The translations under genes were made by a program, and so were the position numbers. A stretch of DNA of 64,000 nt from Gaeumannomyces sp. JS-464 (lineage: Eukaryota > Ascomycota > Sordariomycetes > Magnaporthales > Magnaporthaceae), in the NCBI GenBank assembly GCA_002197995.1, contig NGZR01000007.1:2066399-2130398 (forward strand), given 5' to 3'. The notes under the pieces are model-generated. The model saw nothing but the letters and a program-made list of their open reading frames with translations, was not told the origin of the DNA and made no database searches. Below, piece after piece: positions 23,301 to 35,867 of this stretch (position 1 is the first letter of the stretch; each line of letters starts with the position of its first letter).

Positions 23301-24365
23301 GTGACCGGGACGTACCTTGAGCTTCCCCACTCGGCATTGTTATGCCAGGTGTCTTTCCATCCTGGTTGATGCCGCTGCCCATGATCACGGCGCGAATCGA
23401 ATCGTTGTCTCTGACGGCTTGGTCTAGCGGCTTCAGGAGGATAACACCGCAACCTTCACCACGGCCGAACCCACTGCCACGCTCGTCGAACGCGATAGAG
23501 CGGCCAGAGTCTGACAGTAATCTAGAAAGGGCAACATCCGGTTAGCACTCAAGTCATCTCGTATTGATGCTGAACAGCCCGCCGGGTGTGGTTCGCGACC
23601 AAGGAGGACATACCTGCAAGTTGAGAAAGACACGAAGAACTCGGGCAGCATGTTCAAGTGGCAGCTGCCCACAATGGCCTGTGATGACTCGCCCATCCTC
23701 AAGCTCTGGCATGCGAGATGCAGGGCCACTAGACTTGCCGAACAGGCCGTATCGGCCGTGAAGCTGGGGCCGCGCAAGTCGAAAAAGTGTGAGAGCCTGT
23801 TGGACTGCATGGCGTGGGCGCATCCGGTCGCCTGATGCATAGGGATGGTGTCACTGTCGCGGAACAGGTGGCTCTCGTACTCGGCAAAGCTGCCACCGAC
23901 GAAAACGCCCACATCCTTGCCGACTATGGAATGCTTCGGCACGCCGGCGTTTTCTAATGCTTCGAACGTGCACTCGAGCAGAAGACGCTGTTGGGGGTCC
24001 ATCGAGATTGCTTCCTTTTCAGTGAGGCCGAAAAACGGCGCGTCGAAGGCGGCGAGATCAACATCGAGGAAGTTACCACCCTCAGCGTGGTACGCGCCCG
24101 TCTTCCCAGGGTTGGGGTGATAAAACAGGTCGTGGTTGAAGCGCTCCTTGGGCACCTTCGTGAAGCCGCTGCGCGCTCGTGAACAGAGCTCCCAAAATTC
24201 GGCCGGGGTCGCGACGCTGCCGGGCATGCGGCAAGCCATGCCGACAATGGCAATGGGCATCTGGTTCCGGGCGGTGGTGCCCACATCGCTGAAGTGGTCG
24301 CCCAAGTGACCGTTGGCTCCCATGTCGGCGGCCGAGTCTGTCTCCGAGCTGGCAACGCTGGGCAT
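17337..24365 (-). CDS. Highly reducing type I polyketide synthase (KS-AT-DH-ER-KR-ACP)
   Basis: About 2,250 aa. Introns at 23,522-23,613, 23,221-23,315 and 18,496-18,573. KS: DTACSASL (Cys about 210), EAHGTGT and SNIGHLEA. AT: GHSSGE (about 661). DH near 998 reads HRVQSLTIFP, with Ser for the usual Gly of HxxxGxxxxP; its second motif reads HPSVLESLIQ, with Glu where Asp is expected (about 1190). ER loop is CAATPVGQA (about 1684) instead of AAGGVGQA. KR has GGTGGLG, ESKVRG, ISSAAG and QAAYAAAN, so Lys-Ser-Tyr-Asn look complete. ACP has LDSLVAIEIRNF. No methyltransferase between DH and ER. About a dozen frame changes are needed (22,975; 21,441; 20,705; 18,880-18,685; 18,388; 18,240; 17,884-17,517), crowded in KR-ACP. 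They are probably sequencing indels, but decay is possible. An ATG at 24,431 in another frame could be the true start. Confidence 0.9.
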
Positions 24366-26549
24366 TGTGAACGCGGTGCTGGTGGTCGGGATGTGCCCGA
24401 CGAGGAGAAGTTGAACATAAGCGGCGCCATGGTTTCCTGCTCCTGGGCCGATCTCCCGTGCCCTGGAGTAAAGCACGCAGAGAAGAAAGGTCCTTGCCGC
24501 GCGTCTGGCGTGTCCGTACAGAATGACGAGAATGAGGAGTAAACTTGCGTCGTCGTCGTCGTGCAGATGAGAATCAGATATGTGGACGTAGTCCTAGCAG
24601 CCTTCACCGCTATGTCAAAGCAAGGCGGGCTGATCCGGCCAAGCGTGCTGGAGGGTTGTGAATCAGATAAGGGGGAGATTGAGGGCGGGAAGCACTCCTG
24701 ATAGGGAGGACAGGCAACGACGGCTTCCTTCCAGAAACCCCTTGCGGAGGGAAGAGCCGAAACACTGGAGCCAATCGCGAGGGCGTCTAGCGTGCTCTGA
24801 TAGGACCCCTGGGCTGATGGGGAGCGAGAGGATGGGTTGGTGACCTGGCAGCTCAGTTTGAAGGGCAAAGACCCGAGCTAAATGTGGATAGAGAGACGGG
24901 CCTGCCAGCCAGCAGCTGCGAGGGCACTACGCGTCCCGGACAGTTGACATAAGCGCCCAGCCACCGAGGCTGTATGTCGCGCACCTCCATCAGCTTGGCG
25001 GGCGAACTGCTCAGTCTGTGGACTCCGAGCCGTTCCTGTCACGGAGTTCTGGCACGTTGACGGAGACACGAATCGCCAAGGGGCCGCGGAGGGGGATGGG
25101 GGCGCAGCCAGGAAGCGGGCTCGCCATCTGTCCTTGTCCCAGTCGAAGCAGGCAAGTAGAGAGACAAGAGTCGACGTCCAAGCCCGATGACCGCAGGAGC
25201 TCCGCCTGCACCATTACGTCTGGCTGGGCGGGCAGGGCACCCAGCGCATCGGAAGGGATGGGAGTCCCATGTGCGCCTCTGGTGTCGCCATCCTCGGTAC
25301 GCGTCAAGGGGGGGTGTATGCGCCGTCGGCAGTGTGCAGCAGCGCAGTGCTCAGCACGGTCCGCGCAGTGATTGCAGGATCGGCGAGCGCAAAGCCAAAT
25401 GGGAGTGGAAGACATCCGCTGCAGAGACCCAATCGCGAGAAGAGAAAGGCAAGATTGGACGGTCGCACGCGCGTCTAGGTATTGTTTCGGCCATTCAGCT
25501 GGTGGAGGAGCGATCACAGGCAGCATGGAAGATAGGAAGGATGTATCAAGGAGGAGGTGAGCGTGCGGTTGGAGTTGGAGTTGGCCTCCGCTAGCACAGG
25601 CAGGGCTCAAATGCCAGGCTGGTTCCCGCAGAAATTGAGAGCTGAGCCGCTGGTGCCGCCCTGATCCTTGTGCTGCTCTCCCGCCATTTCCTGGAGAATC
25701 ACAAGGATGGTGGCCTGGGGGTGAGTGGGGCCGGCCCCGCCCCACGCGATGGCGCTCTGGGAGGAAGGAGCGTGCGACTAAGCATCTCAAAGGCAGAACG
25801 GATGATATCTGGGGCCTCTTTTCGGCCTTGGCAAACCTAACATAGCGGGCTTTCGGTTTTTCAGTGGCCCGCGTGAGAATGATATCGCAATGGCGCTAGC
25901 GCGGCCTCCTCGTCGAAAGCCAGCAATGGGACGGAGCCGCCCGTGGTTTCAGACCAGCCGGATCCTCCTGCTCCAGTCACTTGCGCGCGTTGCTGGCAGC
26001 CGCGGCAACGAGGAGGCAGGTACCTAGGGCTGGGCCCGTCCCATCGCTGCCACAAGTCGTCAGCCCCGTCATTGGTCCTTGGTCCCATCCCCTATCTCTG
26101 GGAGGAAGCGAGGGAGCGGCGAAATGTTTCGACGAGCTGTTTTTGGATCGGCGACGGACCGGGTGGGCGCGATGCCCCTTCATCATCCACTGACGCGGCT
26201 GTCTTCACGCCTATCTTGGTGTTGGCGTGATTGGATGACGGATTGTCCAAGGTTTACGTTGGTCTCTGTTTGCCCGGCCCTGGGCGGCTGGATATATCAC
26301 TGCTGAAACAGACAAGAGGCTATGGCGAGTTTAGCCCCTGATCAGAAGACCAACAAAAGCACAAGGGACAGGTATCTCTATTCAGGAAGCAAGGTCCAAC
26401 AAGGCGTCCAGAAATCCTCAGAAATATTCCTATAGCAGCTCTCAGCCTCGCTTCTATCCCATCCTTGCCTCGACCCTTTTAGACCTTGGAGAGACGCCAC
26501 GGTAGCGAGCCCAGAACACCATCGTCTCTGTCCACCACGGCCTGTCAAG
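24366..26549. promoter_or_regulatory. Divergent intergenic region between PKS and FSH1-type hydrolase
   Basis: 2.2 kb separating two genes that read away from each other, so it should hold both promoters and may coordinate them. Long open frames here have arginine/serine-rich composition without domain similarity and I do not count them. GATATATCAC near 26,290 is a possible TATA-like site for the hydrolase. No binding-site palindrome stood out. Confidence 0.5.
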
Positions 26550-27532
26550 ATGAGGTTTCTTTGTCTCCCCGGCGCCTATGGCAGCGCCGACAAGTTCCAG
26601 GTGCAGCTGGCACCCATACTCAAGGAGCTGACCGACGACGGCACCGCGACCTTCTACTTCACCCACGGGCCCTGCAAGGTGGAGCCGCCCGAAGGCTTCG
26701 AGGAGTTCTTCGGCGAGCCGCCCTACTACCGCTTCATCGAGCCGGACGAGGTGTCGGCCAAGATGCAGGACAACGACGTGCTTTCGCGCATCCGCGACTT
26801 TCCGCGCGGAGAGACGGCCGAGGACACGATGCGCGAGCTCATGACGGTCGGCGTCGCCACCTCGCACAGGAGCACCAGCCGCGCCATCAAGTACCTCAGC
26901 GAGGTCATCGCGCGCCGCGGGCCCTTTGACGGCATCATCGGCTACTCCGAGGGGGCCACCGTCGCGTCCACCTTTCTGCTCCACGAGCAGCGCCGCGCGG
27001 CGCGCACCGGCCAGCCGTCATGCCTCAAGTACGGCATCTTCTTTGCGGGCTGGCCGCCCGTCGACCCGACCACGCACGGCCTCGTGCTTTCGGACGAGAC
27101 GGAGGAGCGCATCGAGAGCAGGACGCTGCATATTGGTACGTGTTTTGCTGCCGTCCCTGACGAGTACGCCTACGCGGTCATCATGCAGGCCGCGCATTTC
27201 ACATGCATTGTTTCAAGAGTGATTTTTCTTCCAACGATCGTACACACCTTCCGCAGCTCCCCGCTTCGGACCTCTAGTCCGTCGTTCTCACCACCAAACA
27301 TGCAACGTGCCATGTTCTATTTTCGCTGACATCTTTCCTTCTTCCAGTCGGATCACTGGACCCGTATCTTGATGGATCTATGGCGCTGTACAACGTCTGT
27401 GATCCCGATACCGCGTACCTCTTTGATCACGCCAAGGGCCATACGCTGCCGCGTGATAGGGAAACCATCAAAGAGCTGGCTGATGTTGTTAGGGAGGCTA
27501 TTTCCGAGATGAAAGAGGAGGGTCTCCTATAG
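26550..27532 (+). CDS. FSH1-type serine hydrolase, LovG-like
   Basis: 256 aa in two exons (intron 27,136-27,347). Starts MRFLCLPGAYGSADKFQVQL. The nucleophile elbow is IIGYSEGATVAS (GxSxG, Ser about 136). The acid is likely in VGSLDPYLD and the base in FDHAKGHTLPRD, as in the FSH1 family (PF03959). In lovastatin and related pathways such hydrolases (LovG) release the chain from an HR-PKS that lacks its own thioesterase. The PKS here also ends at its ACP without a release domain, so this is the natural candidate off-loading enzyme. The exons join in frame and no frameshift is seen. Cytosolic: no signal peptide. Confidence 0.92.
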
Positions 27533-29013
27533 ACGGAAGGGTTGTAGCCGTAGCCTGCGGAACCGGATGGAGTTTGTGGCAAATTTATCCTTTTGCTTGT
27601 GGTACAGATGGTTCTATTTTTGACGGCATCCTTGAAGGGTTCTACAAGGTTGGAGTCCGATGGGGAAATTGCTTAACCTCCATTTCTCAGCATCTCTCAT
27701 ACCCAGCGTGGTCTTATCGTAGATCTCACTGGTTATCACATGGTTGTATCTATTTGCCACTCGTTTCTGGAGCGTGCAACTGGAACGTGCAAAAGATGAC
27801 GTCGGTGTTTTTGCCAGATAAGCCGAATGGTTCCAACCAAAGTAACCCAGACCGCCCGCGCGGCCGCCGCGAGGATGACGGCAGCGAACAGGAACAATTT
27901 CATCTCCGCCCGGTCAGTCCGGCCGAGGCAGTCGAGGTGCCTTGGCCGACAGGCCAGATGTATTACGTGTTCTGGTCAGCGCCCATCATCGAACGAACTG
28001 GTGGTACGCGTTGTCGCGCCTGGCTTTTGAGCCGACAGCCTTTTGTGTCCTTGGCCGAGGTATGTGGCATGTATGTAGCCGGAACATATTTCGATCCGAC
28101 TTTTCTCATGTAAGCCGGGCTTGTCCAAAGCCTACCCAAGCTACAAACCCCCACACGGTCGGCGACAGCTAGAAACATCCGTCCGTTCGGGGTACGAGCC
28201 GAGCGTCGACGCTACGGGGTTTCTGGAAACGGGCACGACCCGTCAGAAACCAGGATAGGCCAGTCCGTGGGCAAAAGAGACAGCTGAGGGTAGGAGTCGG
28301 GGGAACAGCCCAACTGACAGAACAAGCAAGGACCAGAAAATTATCCGTTCGTGACAATGTGCCAGTGTCACGCAAAGCAAGCGACCTCGATTGGCACGCT
28401 AGCATGGAACAAAGTTGCAGGGGAGATAGCGTGGGAAACAGATCGCCGGACAGCCCCTATAGGAATCCCCAAACACCCCAAGTGCCACTTGCACACGCCC
28501 CCTCTGTTGCGGTCCACGGCTCCCGCCAAGAAATCCGGTAGGCCCGTCAGAAGGATCAATTGTCACAGCGCCTTCTTGCCGGATGCAGAGAGGCGTCACC
28601 GTCTGAGGACGGCCCCTCTGCGGTATTACTGCGGTCTAGACCCCTCCGAAACTCTCTGTCATTCGCCTCCTTCCTAGCCTGATGTGACAGTGCTTTGTTC
28701 CTTGGGCTACTTGTTTCCAAGTGTAGGGGTGCCTATCCGCCCCCCTTTTTTGTTGGCGTTTTGTTTTCCCTCTGCCAGTCGTTCGTTTCTAGTTCCGTGT
28801 TTCCACGCTCGATGCGCCTGGAACGCATTGGCCCACCGTCGAAACCTCGGGGAAGCTTCGACGACCAGATACCGAGGTCGCTGCCCTCGGAGACACTGGT
28901 GTCAAGAACTCACCAGGGCAGAATAGCGACACACCACCCGGCTCTTCGCGCCTGGTTATCGCGCGGCTGTCCATCCTGTCTTCCGGCTGGCCGCGGCACG
29001 GGGAGATATCGAT
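27533..29013. other. Intergenic; no gene recognised
   Basis: 1.5 kb between the hydrolase and the ABC transporter, with the transporter promoter. A 179-codon open frame at 27,574-28,113 has no ATG start and no recognisable domain. A weak hairpin around GTTTCTG...CAGAAAC lies near 28,218-28,250. Confidence 0.45.
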
Positions 29014-32000
29014 ATGTCCACCCCTAATGGGGCTGCGGCGGGAGCTGACGCCGCCGGTGAACCCAAAGGGCGCTTTGGGTTGGGTCCGAAAACGCTGTTG
29101 TCCTTGAGAAATTTCATGGTATTACAACGTTTTTCTTGATGGGAATGCCTGCCTGCAATGGGGATAGCAATTTACTAACACAGTTTTGTCGGTCTGCAGA
29201 AAATCTTCAGCTATGCAACGTTGCTGGACAAGGTCGTGCTGGTGGTCTCGTCGGTGGCTGCCGTGGCCACGGGGTTGACCATCCCGCTGATGGTCATCGT
29301 GTTTGGTACGTGGACATTGCCATAGTCCTTCACCGAGAAGGTATGCGGTCGAGGGCGGAGACTTACCTGGGCACCTACAGCCAACCTGATCGGCATCTTC
29401 ACCAATTTCTACCGCCAAGGGTCCACGACAACCGGCGCCCAGTTCTCCAGATCAGTGAACCAGTGTGTGTAAGTTTGCATCTCTGGATCGCGATCTCAGG
29501 GAGCAAAATGGAGCCGGAAGCTAACACAAGCCTTGCGGCAGGTTCTACATCATCTACCTCTTCGCCGCGAGGTTAGCCGCGTCCTACATCATGAACGTAA
29601 GCCAGCAGTTTCCGCATCCACCCGCCCATACCGGGCTGACATTTCCCACCCACACGACAGCTCGGCTTCCGCATCAGCAGCCTGCGTATCTCATCCTCCA
29701 TCCGCGTCGCCTACCTGCGCTCGCTCTTCGCGCTTCCCATCTCGACGCTCGACGCCATCCCCGCGGGGCAGACAGCCGCCATCGTGACCGTGACGGCGGG
29801 GCTGCTGCAGGTCGGCATCTCGGAGCGGCTGGGCGGCGGCTTGGCCGGCGCCGCGAGCGTCGCCTCCGCCGTCGTCGTCGCCCTCGTGTTCAACTGGCTG
29901 CTGACTCTCGTCACGCTCGCCGGGCTCGTCTTCATCGGCCTGGCGTACGCCGTCTTCACCCCGCTGGTCGGCAGGCAGGCGCTGGCGGTCCACGAGGCGG
30001 ACGTCAAGGCCGCCAGCGTCGCGGCCGAGGCGTTTGCGTCCTACCGCATGCTGGTTGCGTGTGGTGCCGAGGCGAAGGTTATCCGGAAATATGCCGTGCA
30101 TGTGGACGAGTCCTGGCGCAAGGGGCTCTCTATGGCGTGGCTTGTTGGGCTGCAGCAGGCACTAGGTAAGCATTACTACCTACCTATGACTTGCGATGCT
30201 CTGGAAGTTATTGCTAACATCGCGCGCAAGTCTTCTTTGGCGTTTATGCGTGAGGGCCCATCCCGGGACCCTGATTGATCCCTTGCAAGAAATCAGTGCT
30301 GACTTTGACTACCCTAGGACTTTTGCGTTGGCATTCTGGTTCGCTTTCCGCATGTACGCCGTGGTGCTGATCACGACGCCCGAGGACCTGATCGTGGTTC
30401 TCCTCTGCGTCATGATGATGGCGACCTCGATCGGCCAGATCTCGGCCCCCCTGGCGGCGGCGCACCAGGCCGCCGACGCGTGCGCCATCTTCCACACCAT
30501 CATAGACGCCCCCAAACCGACGTACGGGGTGGTCAAGGGCGACGACGAAGTCCGCGCCGACGGCGACATTGTGCTCATGAACGTCAACTTTGCCTACCCG
30601 ACCCGCCCCGAGGTGCGCGTGCTGGACCAGCTGAATTTGACGTTCCCTGCTGGGAAGGTCACGGCCATTGTCGGCCCCTCCGGGTCGGGCAAGAGTACCC
30701 TCGTTGGCATCCTGGAGAGATGGTATGAGTTCAACGGTGATCCCGCTACCAACCCAATCGTAAGTCCCTTGGCCTGCAAGGAAATCATGTCCGTTAGCTT
30801 AGAGTTTCTGTTGAAAATTCCTGACCGACTTTTGTGAGCCAGGTTCTTTTCCTTCGTAACGGCTTCATCACTGTCGGCGGGCGTCTCCTCACCGAGATCG
30901 ACGTCAAGTGGTGGCGTAACCAAATCGGCCTGGTCCAGCAAGACAACGTACTGTTCAACACGACGATATACAAGAACGTGGAGAACGGCCTGATCGGCAC
31001 GAGGTGGGAGCACGAGAGCGACGAGAAGAAGGCGCTCCTAATCGAAGCCGCCTGCAAGGACGCCTTTGCGGACGAGTTCATCGCCCGCCTCCCAGACGTG
31101 AGTTGTCACACAGACCATCTCCCTCCCCAAACCCCACGCTAACCGTGTGGCAAAAAAACAAAAACAAAACAGGGCTACCAAACGACCGTCGGCGAGTCCG
31201 GCATCAAGCTGAGCGGCGGGCAGCGGCAGCGGCTGGCCATCGCGCGGGCCATCGTGAAGCAGCCCAAGATCCTGATCCTGGACGAGGCGACGTCGGCCAT
31301 CGACGTGCGCAGCGAGCAGATCGTGCAGGCGGCCCTCGAGCGCGCCAGCGTCGGCCGCACGACCGTCGTCATCGCGCACCGTCTGGGCACCATCAAGCGC
31401 GCCGACAAGATCGTCGTTTTGCGCAAAGGCCGCGTCGTACAGCAGGGCACCCACGACGAGCTGCGCGCCCAGCGCGGCAGCGCATATTGCATGCTCGCCA
31501 CCGCCCAGACCATCAACGTGCCCGTCCGCAGCCCCCCGCCGCCTGTCGGAAATGCTGGTGGTCTGCTGGCAGAGGAGGAAGAGGAGGACGGCGGCGGTGG
31601 AGGAGGAGATGACAGCAGCCACTTCCTGGGCGTGCCCGAGGGCGCGAGCGAGCGGGGGCGCCGGGACTCGTGGCACACGTGCACGACGCAGTCGTCGGGG
31701 TCGCCGCCCGAGCTGCTGGTGGCGCGGGACGACATCGGCGAGGAGGTGGCCGCGTCCATGATGAGCGCCACCAGCACGCGGGTTAGCACGCAGATCACGA
31801 TCCCCGGAAGCGGCGGCTCTTCCGATGTCTCTTCGGACGACGACGGGCGCGTGAAGCTCGTCGAGGAGGAGAGCCACTGGCTCGGAGGGTTCGCGGAGCT
31901 GCTGGCCGAGCAGGGCTCCAAGTGGAAGCTGTACGCCGTCATCTTTGTGGGCGCGCTTGGTGCGGGCGGTAAGTGTTTTGTCGCCGTTCTTCCGCTTTTT

Positions 32001-34136
32001 GTTTCAAAGGGATAGTGGCTGACCACTGCTTGAACCACTTGACAGCCAGCACTCCGGTCCAGGCGTACCTCTTCGCCATGTTGCTCAATCTCTTCTCTTT
32101 CTGGGGACAGAGTGTCCAGCGGGTTGCAAACTTCTTCTGCCTCATGTTTGTCGCGCTTGCGGGAGGAGTCGCCCTCAGCCACTTGCTTCTGGGCTGGTCT
32201 ACTACCCGGCTAGGATTCGTAAGTGTTAGTCTCCATCGGGACAAAGGGATAGTTGGACTGACCAGCCGTGCTCCTGTCAGAGCCTGACCCGGCTGTACCG
32301 CAAAGAATACTTTGCCAATATCATCACCAAGCCGGCCGCCTTCTTCGACGAGGAGGAGCACACAATCGGAGCGTTGACAGCGCGACTGGCCACGGATCCC
32401 ACGCAGCTGCAGCAGCTACTGGGCGCCAACATGGCCTTTTTCTTGTCTCGCTTTTCAACGTAGTCGGCTGCTGTATCGTCGGGTTCGTTTTCGGGTGGAA
32501 GCTGACGGCGGTGGCGCTCGCGTCCACGATTCCCGTCATCGTGGCGGCCATGTTTTACCGCGTACGGCACGAAGTGCGCCTCGAACTGGAGGCCAACCGG
32601 GTGTTCGCCGAGGGTGCCAGATATGCATCCGAGAGCATCGCGGCCATCCGGACCGTCTCGAGCTTGACGATGGAGAAGGGCGTCGGGGAGCGGTATGAGA
32701 AGCTGCTGACTGACCACGTCCAGGGGGCGACGCGCAAGGCGAGGTGGTCGCTGCTGCTGTTCTCTTTCAGCGACAGCATTTCGTTTCTATGCATTGCGTT
32801 TGTGCTATGGTAAGTCTTGAGCCGAGTGATGGGAGCGTGGGTGAATGTCTGGCCTGAAAACAATTTGCTGACCAGGGTTTGTGCGGTTCCATGGCAGGTA
32901 CGGCGGGCGCTTGTTGGCCAGCCGCGAGTACACCCCGTTCCAATATGGTAAGTGCGAGGCTCGAGCAAACCCCATCAGTCGCACCACCTTCGTCCCAGTC
33001 CAGCATTAACAAAACCACCCAACAGTACTGGTGTATATCGCCGTCGTCCAAGGTGCCATGAGTGCCGGCCAGTGGCTTAGCTTCGGTCCCAGTAAGTTCC
33101 ACATTCTCTTGATCCAATGCTCGTGGACTGCCAGGACTAGGATCAAGGATCAAGGCTGACATATACGGGGCACCCCCCTCCCTAGACATCGCCCACGCCA
33201 CCGCAGCCGCAGACCGCGTGCTCGACATGCGGGACATGGACTACGACGACGACCGCGTCGGCGTCCCCGGCCTGGGCCCGCACGCCTTCGTGGGCAGCGA
33301 GGACGAGAAGGAAGGGGTCGAGGTCGAGCTCCGGGGCGTCTGGTTCAGCTACCCGACGCGCGCCGGCCCCGTGCTGCGCGGGCTCAACCTCAAGATCCAG
33401 CGCGGCCAGTTCGCCGCCATCGTCGGCCCCTCGGGCTCGGGCAAGACGACCGTCATCTCGCTGCTCGAGCGCTTCTACTCGGCCGACGCGGGCCAGGTGC
33501 TTTGCAACGGCCACGACGTCTTGGACCTGGACCTGAGCAAGAACCGTGAGTGCATGTCGCTCGTCGCGCAGGAGCCGTACCTGCTGAGCGGCAGCATACG
33601 CGACAACATCCTGCTCGGCATTGCTGACGAGTCCACCGTCGTCGAGGCGGACGTGCACGCCGCCGCCAAGGAAGCGGGCCTGCACGACTTTGTGGTGAGT
33701 CTGCCGCAAGGCTATGACACCCAGGTGGGCGCGGCCGGCGTCGCGCTCTCGGGAGGGCAGAGGCAGAGGCTGTCGATCGCGCGCGCGCTGGTGCGCAGAC
33801 CCGCGCTTTTGCTCCTCGACGAGGCCACCAGTAGCTTGGATAGCGAGACCGAGGCGGCGATACAGCGGACCTTTGAGGCGCCAAGGGCAGCCGCACGATG
33901 GTCGTGGTGGCTCATAGGCTCGCGACTGTGCGCAACGCCGATGTGATCTTTGTCATGTCTGAGGGGAGAGTCGTCGAGAGGGGCACCCATGCGACCCTGA
34001 TTTCCCGACGGGGAGTTTACTACGAGATGGTATGTGCCGAGTGCGATCTTTCCTCCGCATTCCCCGAGCCTTCCTGTTCGCGAGCTACTACTAACTACCC
34101 CCGGTTCAGTGCCAATCACAAGCACTTGATAGGTAA
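29014..34136 (+). CDS. Full-size ABC-B (MDR-type) transporter
   Basis: Starts [20 protein letters not shown] and ends CQSQALDR. About a dozen introns (clear ones: 29,119-29,199; 29,306-29,379; 29,469-29,541; 29,597-29,660). Order is TMD1, NBD1, an acidic/Gly-rich linker (31,540-31,870), TMD2, NBD2. NBD1: [40 protein letters not shown]2: [36 protein letters not shown]. All Walker and signature residues are present. Fungal ABC-B proteins export toxins and secondary metabolites at the plasma membrane. Its place beside the PKS and hydrolase suggests product export or self-protection (inference). Two single-base breaks, in a T-run near 32,445 and near 33,880, interrupt the frame and look like sequencing indels. 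Confidence 0.92.
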
Positions 34137-34506
34137 ACATTATGCGGCCTTTCTTTGTTATATCATCGTCATAATTGCCACATGGTCTGGGCTAGAAGCG
34201 GCAATTTCAAACCTTACCTGTCTTTATATTTCTGTCATGCGCCCGCAGTAGGTAGACTTTCTCCTCCGGTTAGGTTCATTTTGTCGGTAGGCACCAACGA
34301 GGGATGCTTGTGGAATTAAACGTTCGTTTGGCAGATGGAATAAGAAACAACGAACAAAATGTTTCCAGGGATGTTTATTAAATAGGTACCTTAGCTGGTA
34401 GTGTTATGTCTCGCTGTCCTCAGTAGGTGACAGCCCAGAGACAGCGGCCTACCTCCATTCCAGTGTGGTGGACACTGGCACGACCTACGATTTCCTCTCA
34501 GCCTCG
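34137..34506. other. Short convergent intergenic region
   Basis: 370 bp between two 3' ends (ABC transporter + and glycerate kinase -). AT-rich with possible polyadenylation signals; no gene. Confidence 0.45.
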
Positions 34507-35867
34507 TCAAGATCCGTTAGTTCCAGCCCGAACAACCTCGCGCTCCCGCGCGCACCTCTCAGAAACCTTGAACCCGACATCAACAATCCGCATGACCGTC
34601 TCAGCCGCGTCTCTCGCAAGCCTCTCGGCGTCCGCCACCGCCTCGTCCAAGGTCATGGGTCCTTGCATCATGCATGCAAAAGCGTCGATGCCCGCGGCCA
34701 GGTTGTCACGCGCGCCCTCTCCGACGGTGCCAGCGATAGCCACAACTGGGACACCGAGCCGGCGCGCCCGACGCGCCACGTCGGCCGGCATCTTGCCCTG
34801 GGGAGTCTGGCTGTCGATGCCGCCTTCTGCCGTGATGACCAGGTCCAGACCGCACCCGTCCTCCTCGCCATCCTTCCCTTCAGGCAGCAGAGAACACAGC
34901 AGGGGCGAGAACTCGGCCATGACGTCGTAGCGGGGCCGGAGCGTCGCCCCGATGAGGCGCAGCGCCGTCTCTAATCCGCCGGACGCCCCAGATCCGGGGC
35001 GCGCCCAATCTCGGAGGCTGAGCAGCCGAGTGCCCGGGCGGCGGCGTCGGCCAAGCGAGACATGCAGCTCGCAAGGACCTCGGCCTGGTCCGCGGTCGCG
35101 CCCTTTTGCGCGCTGAATATGCCCGCCTGCTCGCCTGGACCCGTGAGAACACTGGTCCAGTTAACCGAGGCCTCGATCGTGACGGCGCCCGAGCGGAGGC
35201 GGGGGTCGAGCCCGCCAAGCTCGATGCGATCCAGGTGGCGGAGCGACTCGCCGCCGCGGGCGGTGGGGATCGGTGCTCCGTGGACGTCGAAGAGGCGCGC
35301 GCCGAGGCACTGCAGCATGCCGGCGCCGCCGTCGCAGGTGGCGGCGTCCCCGCAGCCGACGATGATGCGGCGCGCGCCCGCGTCGAGGGCCGAGAGGATC
35401 AGCTCCCCGAGGCCAAAGGTCGTCGTGATGCCGGGGTTGCGGAGGTGCGGGGGCACGAGGCTGAGGCCGGCGGCGGCGGCCATCTCGATCGCGGCAGTCT
35501 TGATCGGGGGTGAACTCGGGCTCGATAGTAGGTTCTCGATTTGTGCTAGCGTTTGTTGCGCTCTCGAGGGCTTCTCATTCTGCGCTTGGCCCAGGATACC
35601 GAAGTGGGAGTTGATCAGTGTGCCTGTTGGGCCAGTGACCTGAACGCGATGGATGGTGCCGCCGGTCGGGAGGACTAATCCGCAGGTAAGGCCTTCACCT
35701 CCATCGAGGAGCGGGACCCTGAAAATGCGGGCATCAGGCAAGACGGAGAGGATGCCGGCCTCGATGCAGTCGGCGGCAACTTCCGGCTGGAGGCTTCCTT
35801 TGAAGCCCGACGGGCAGACCAGTATCTTCAGCTCCTGGTTAGACATCGTGTTGGATCGAATTTCCAT
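34507..35867 (-). CDS. Glycerate kinase (GarK/GlxK family)
   Basis: 453 aa starting MEIRSNTMSNQELKILVCPS; a second Met at residue 8 could also start it. It phosphorylates D-glycerate, linking glyoxylate/serine metabolism to glycolysis. Family features: CPSGFKGSLQPEVAADCIEA, LLDGGEGLTCGLV, IVGCGDAATCDGGAGMLQ, and the C-terminal VITAEGGIDSQTPQGKMP and AGTVGEGARDN. One missing base in the G-run near 34,980 breaks the frame between LGRPAD and GGLETALRLIGATL. The two parts are otherwise complete and no intron is needed. A single-base loss in so conserved a housekeeping gene argues for sequencing error. Neighbour genes suggest no pathway link. Confidence 0.9.

Noticed and set aside
25011..25790. 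259-codon minus-strand open frame between PKS and hydrolase
   Set aside because: Starts without a clear ATG, Arg/Pro/Ser/His-rich, no domain, and lies in a promoter region with equally long frames opposite.
27574..28113. 179-codon + strand open frame
   Set aside because: No ATG at its start and no recognisable family; the stretch follows directly after the hydrolase stop.
31038..32182. Long minus-strand frames opposite the ABC transporter
   Set aside because: Antisense of the NBD1 and linker coding sequence, with no conserved features of their own.
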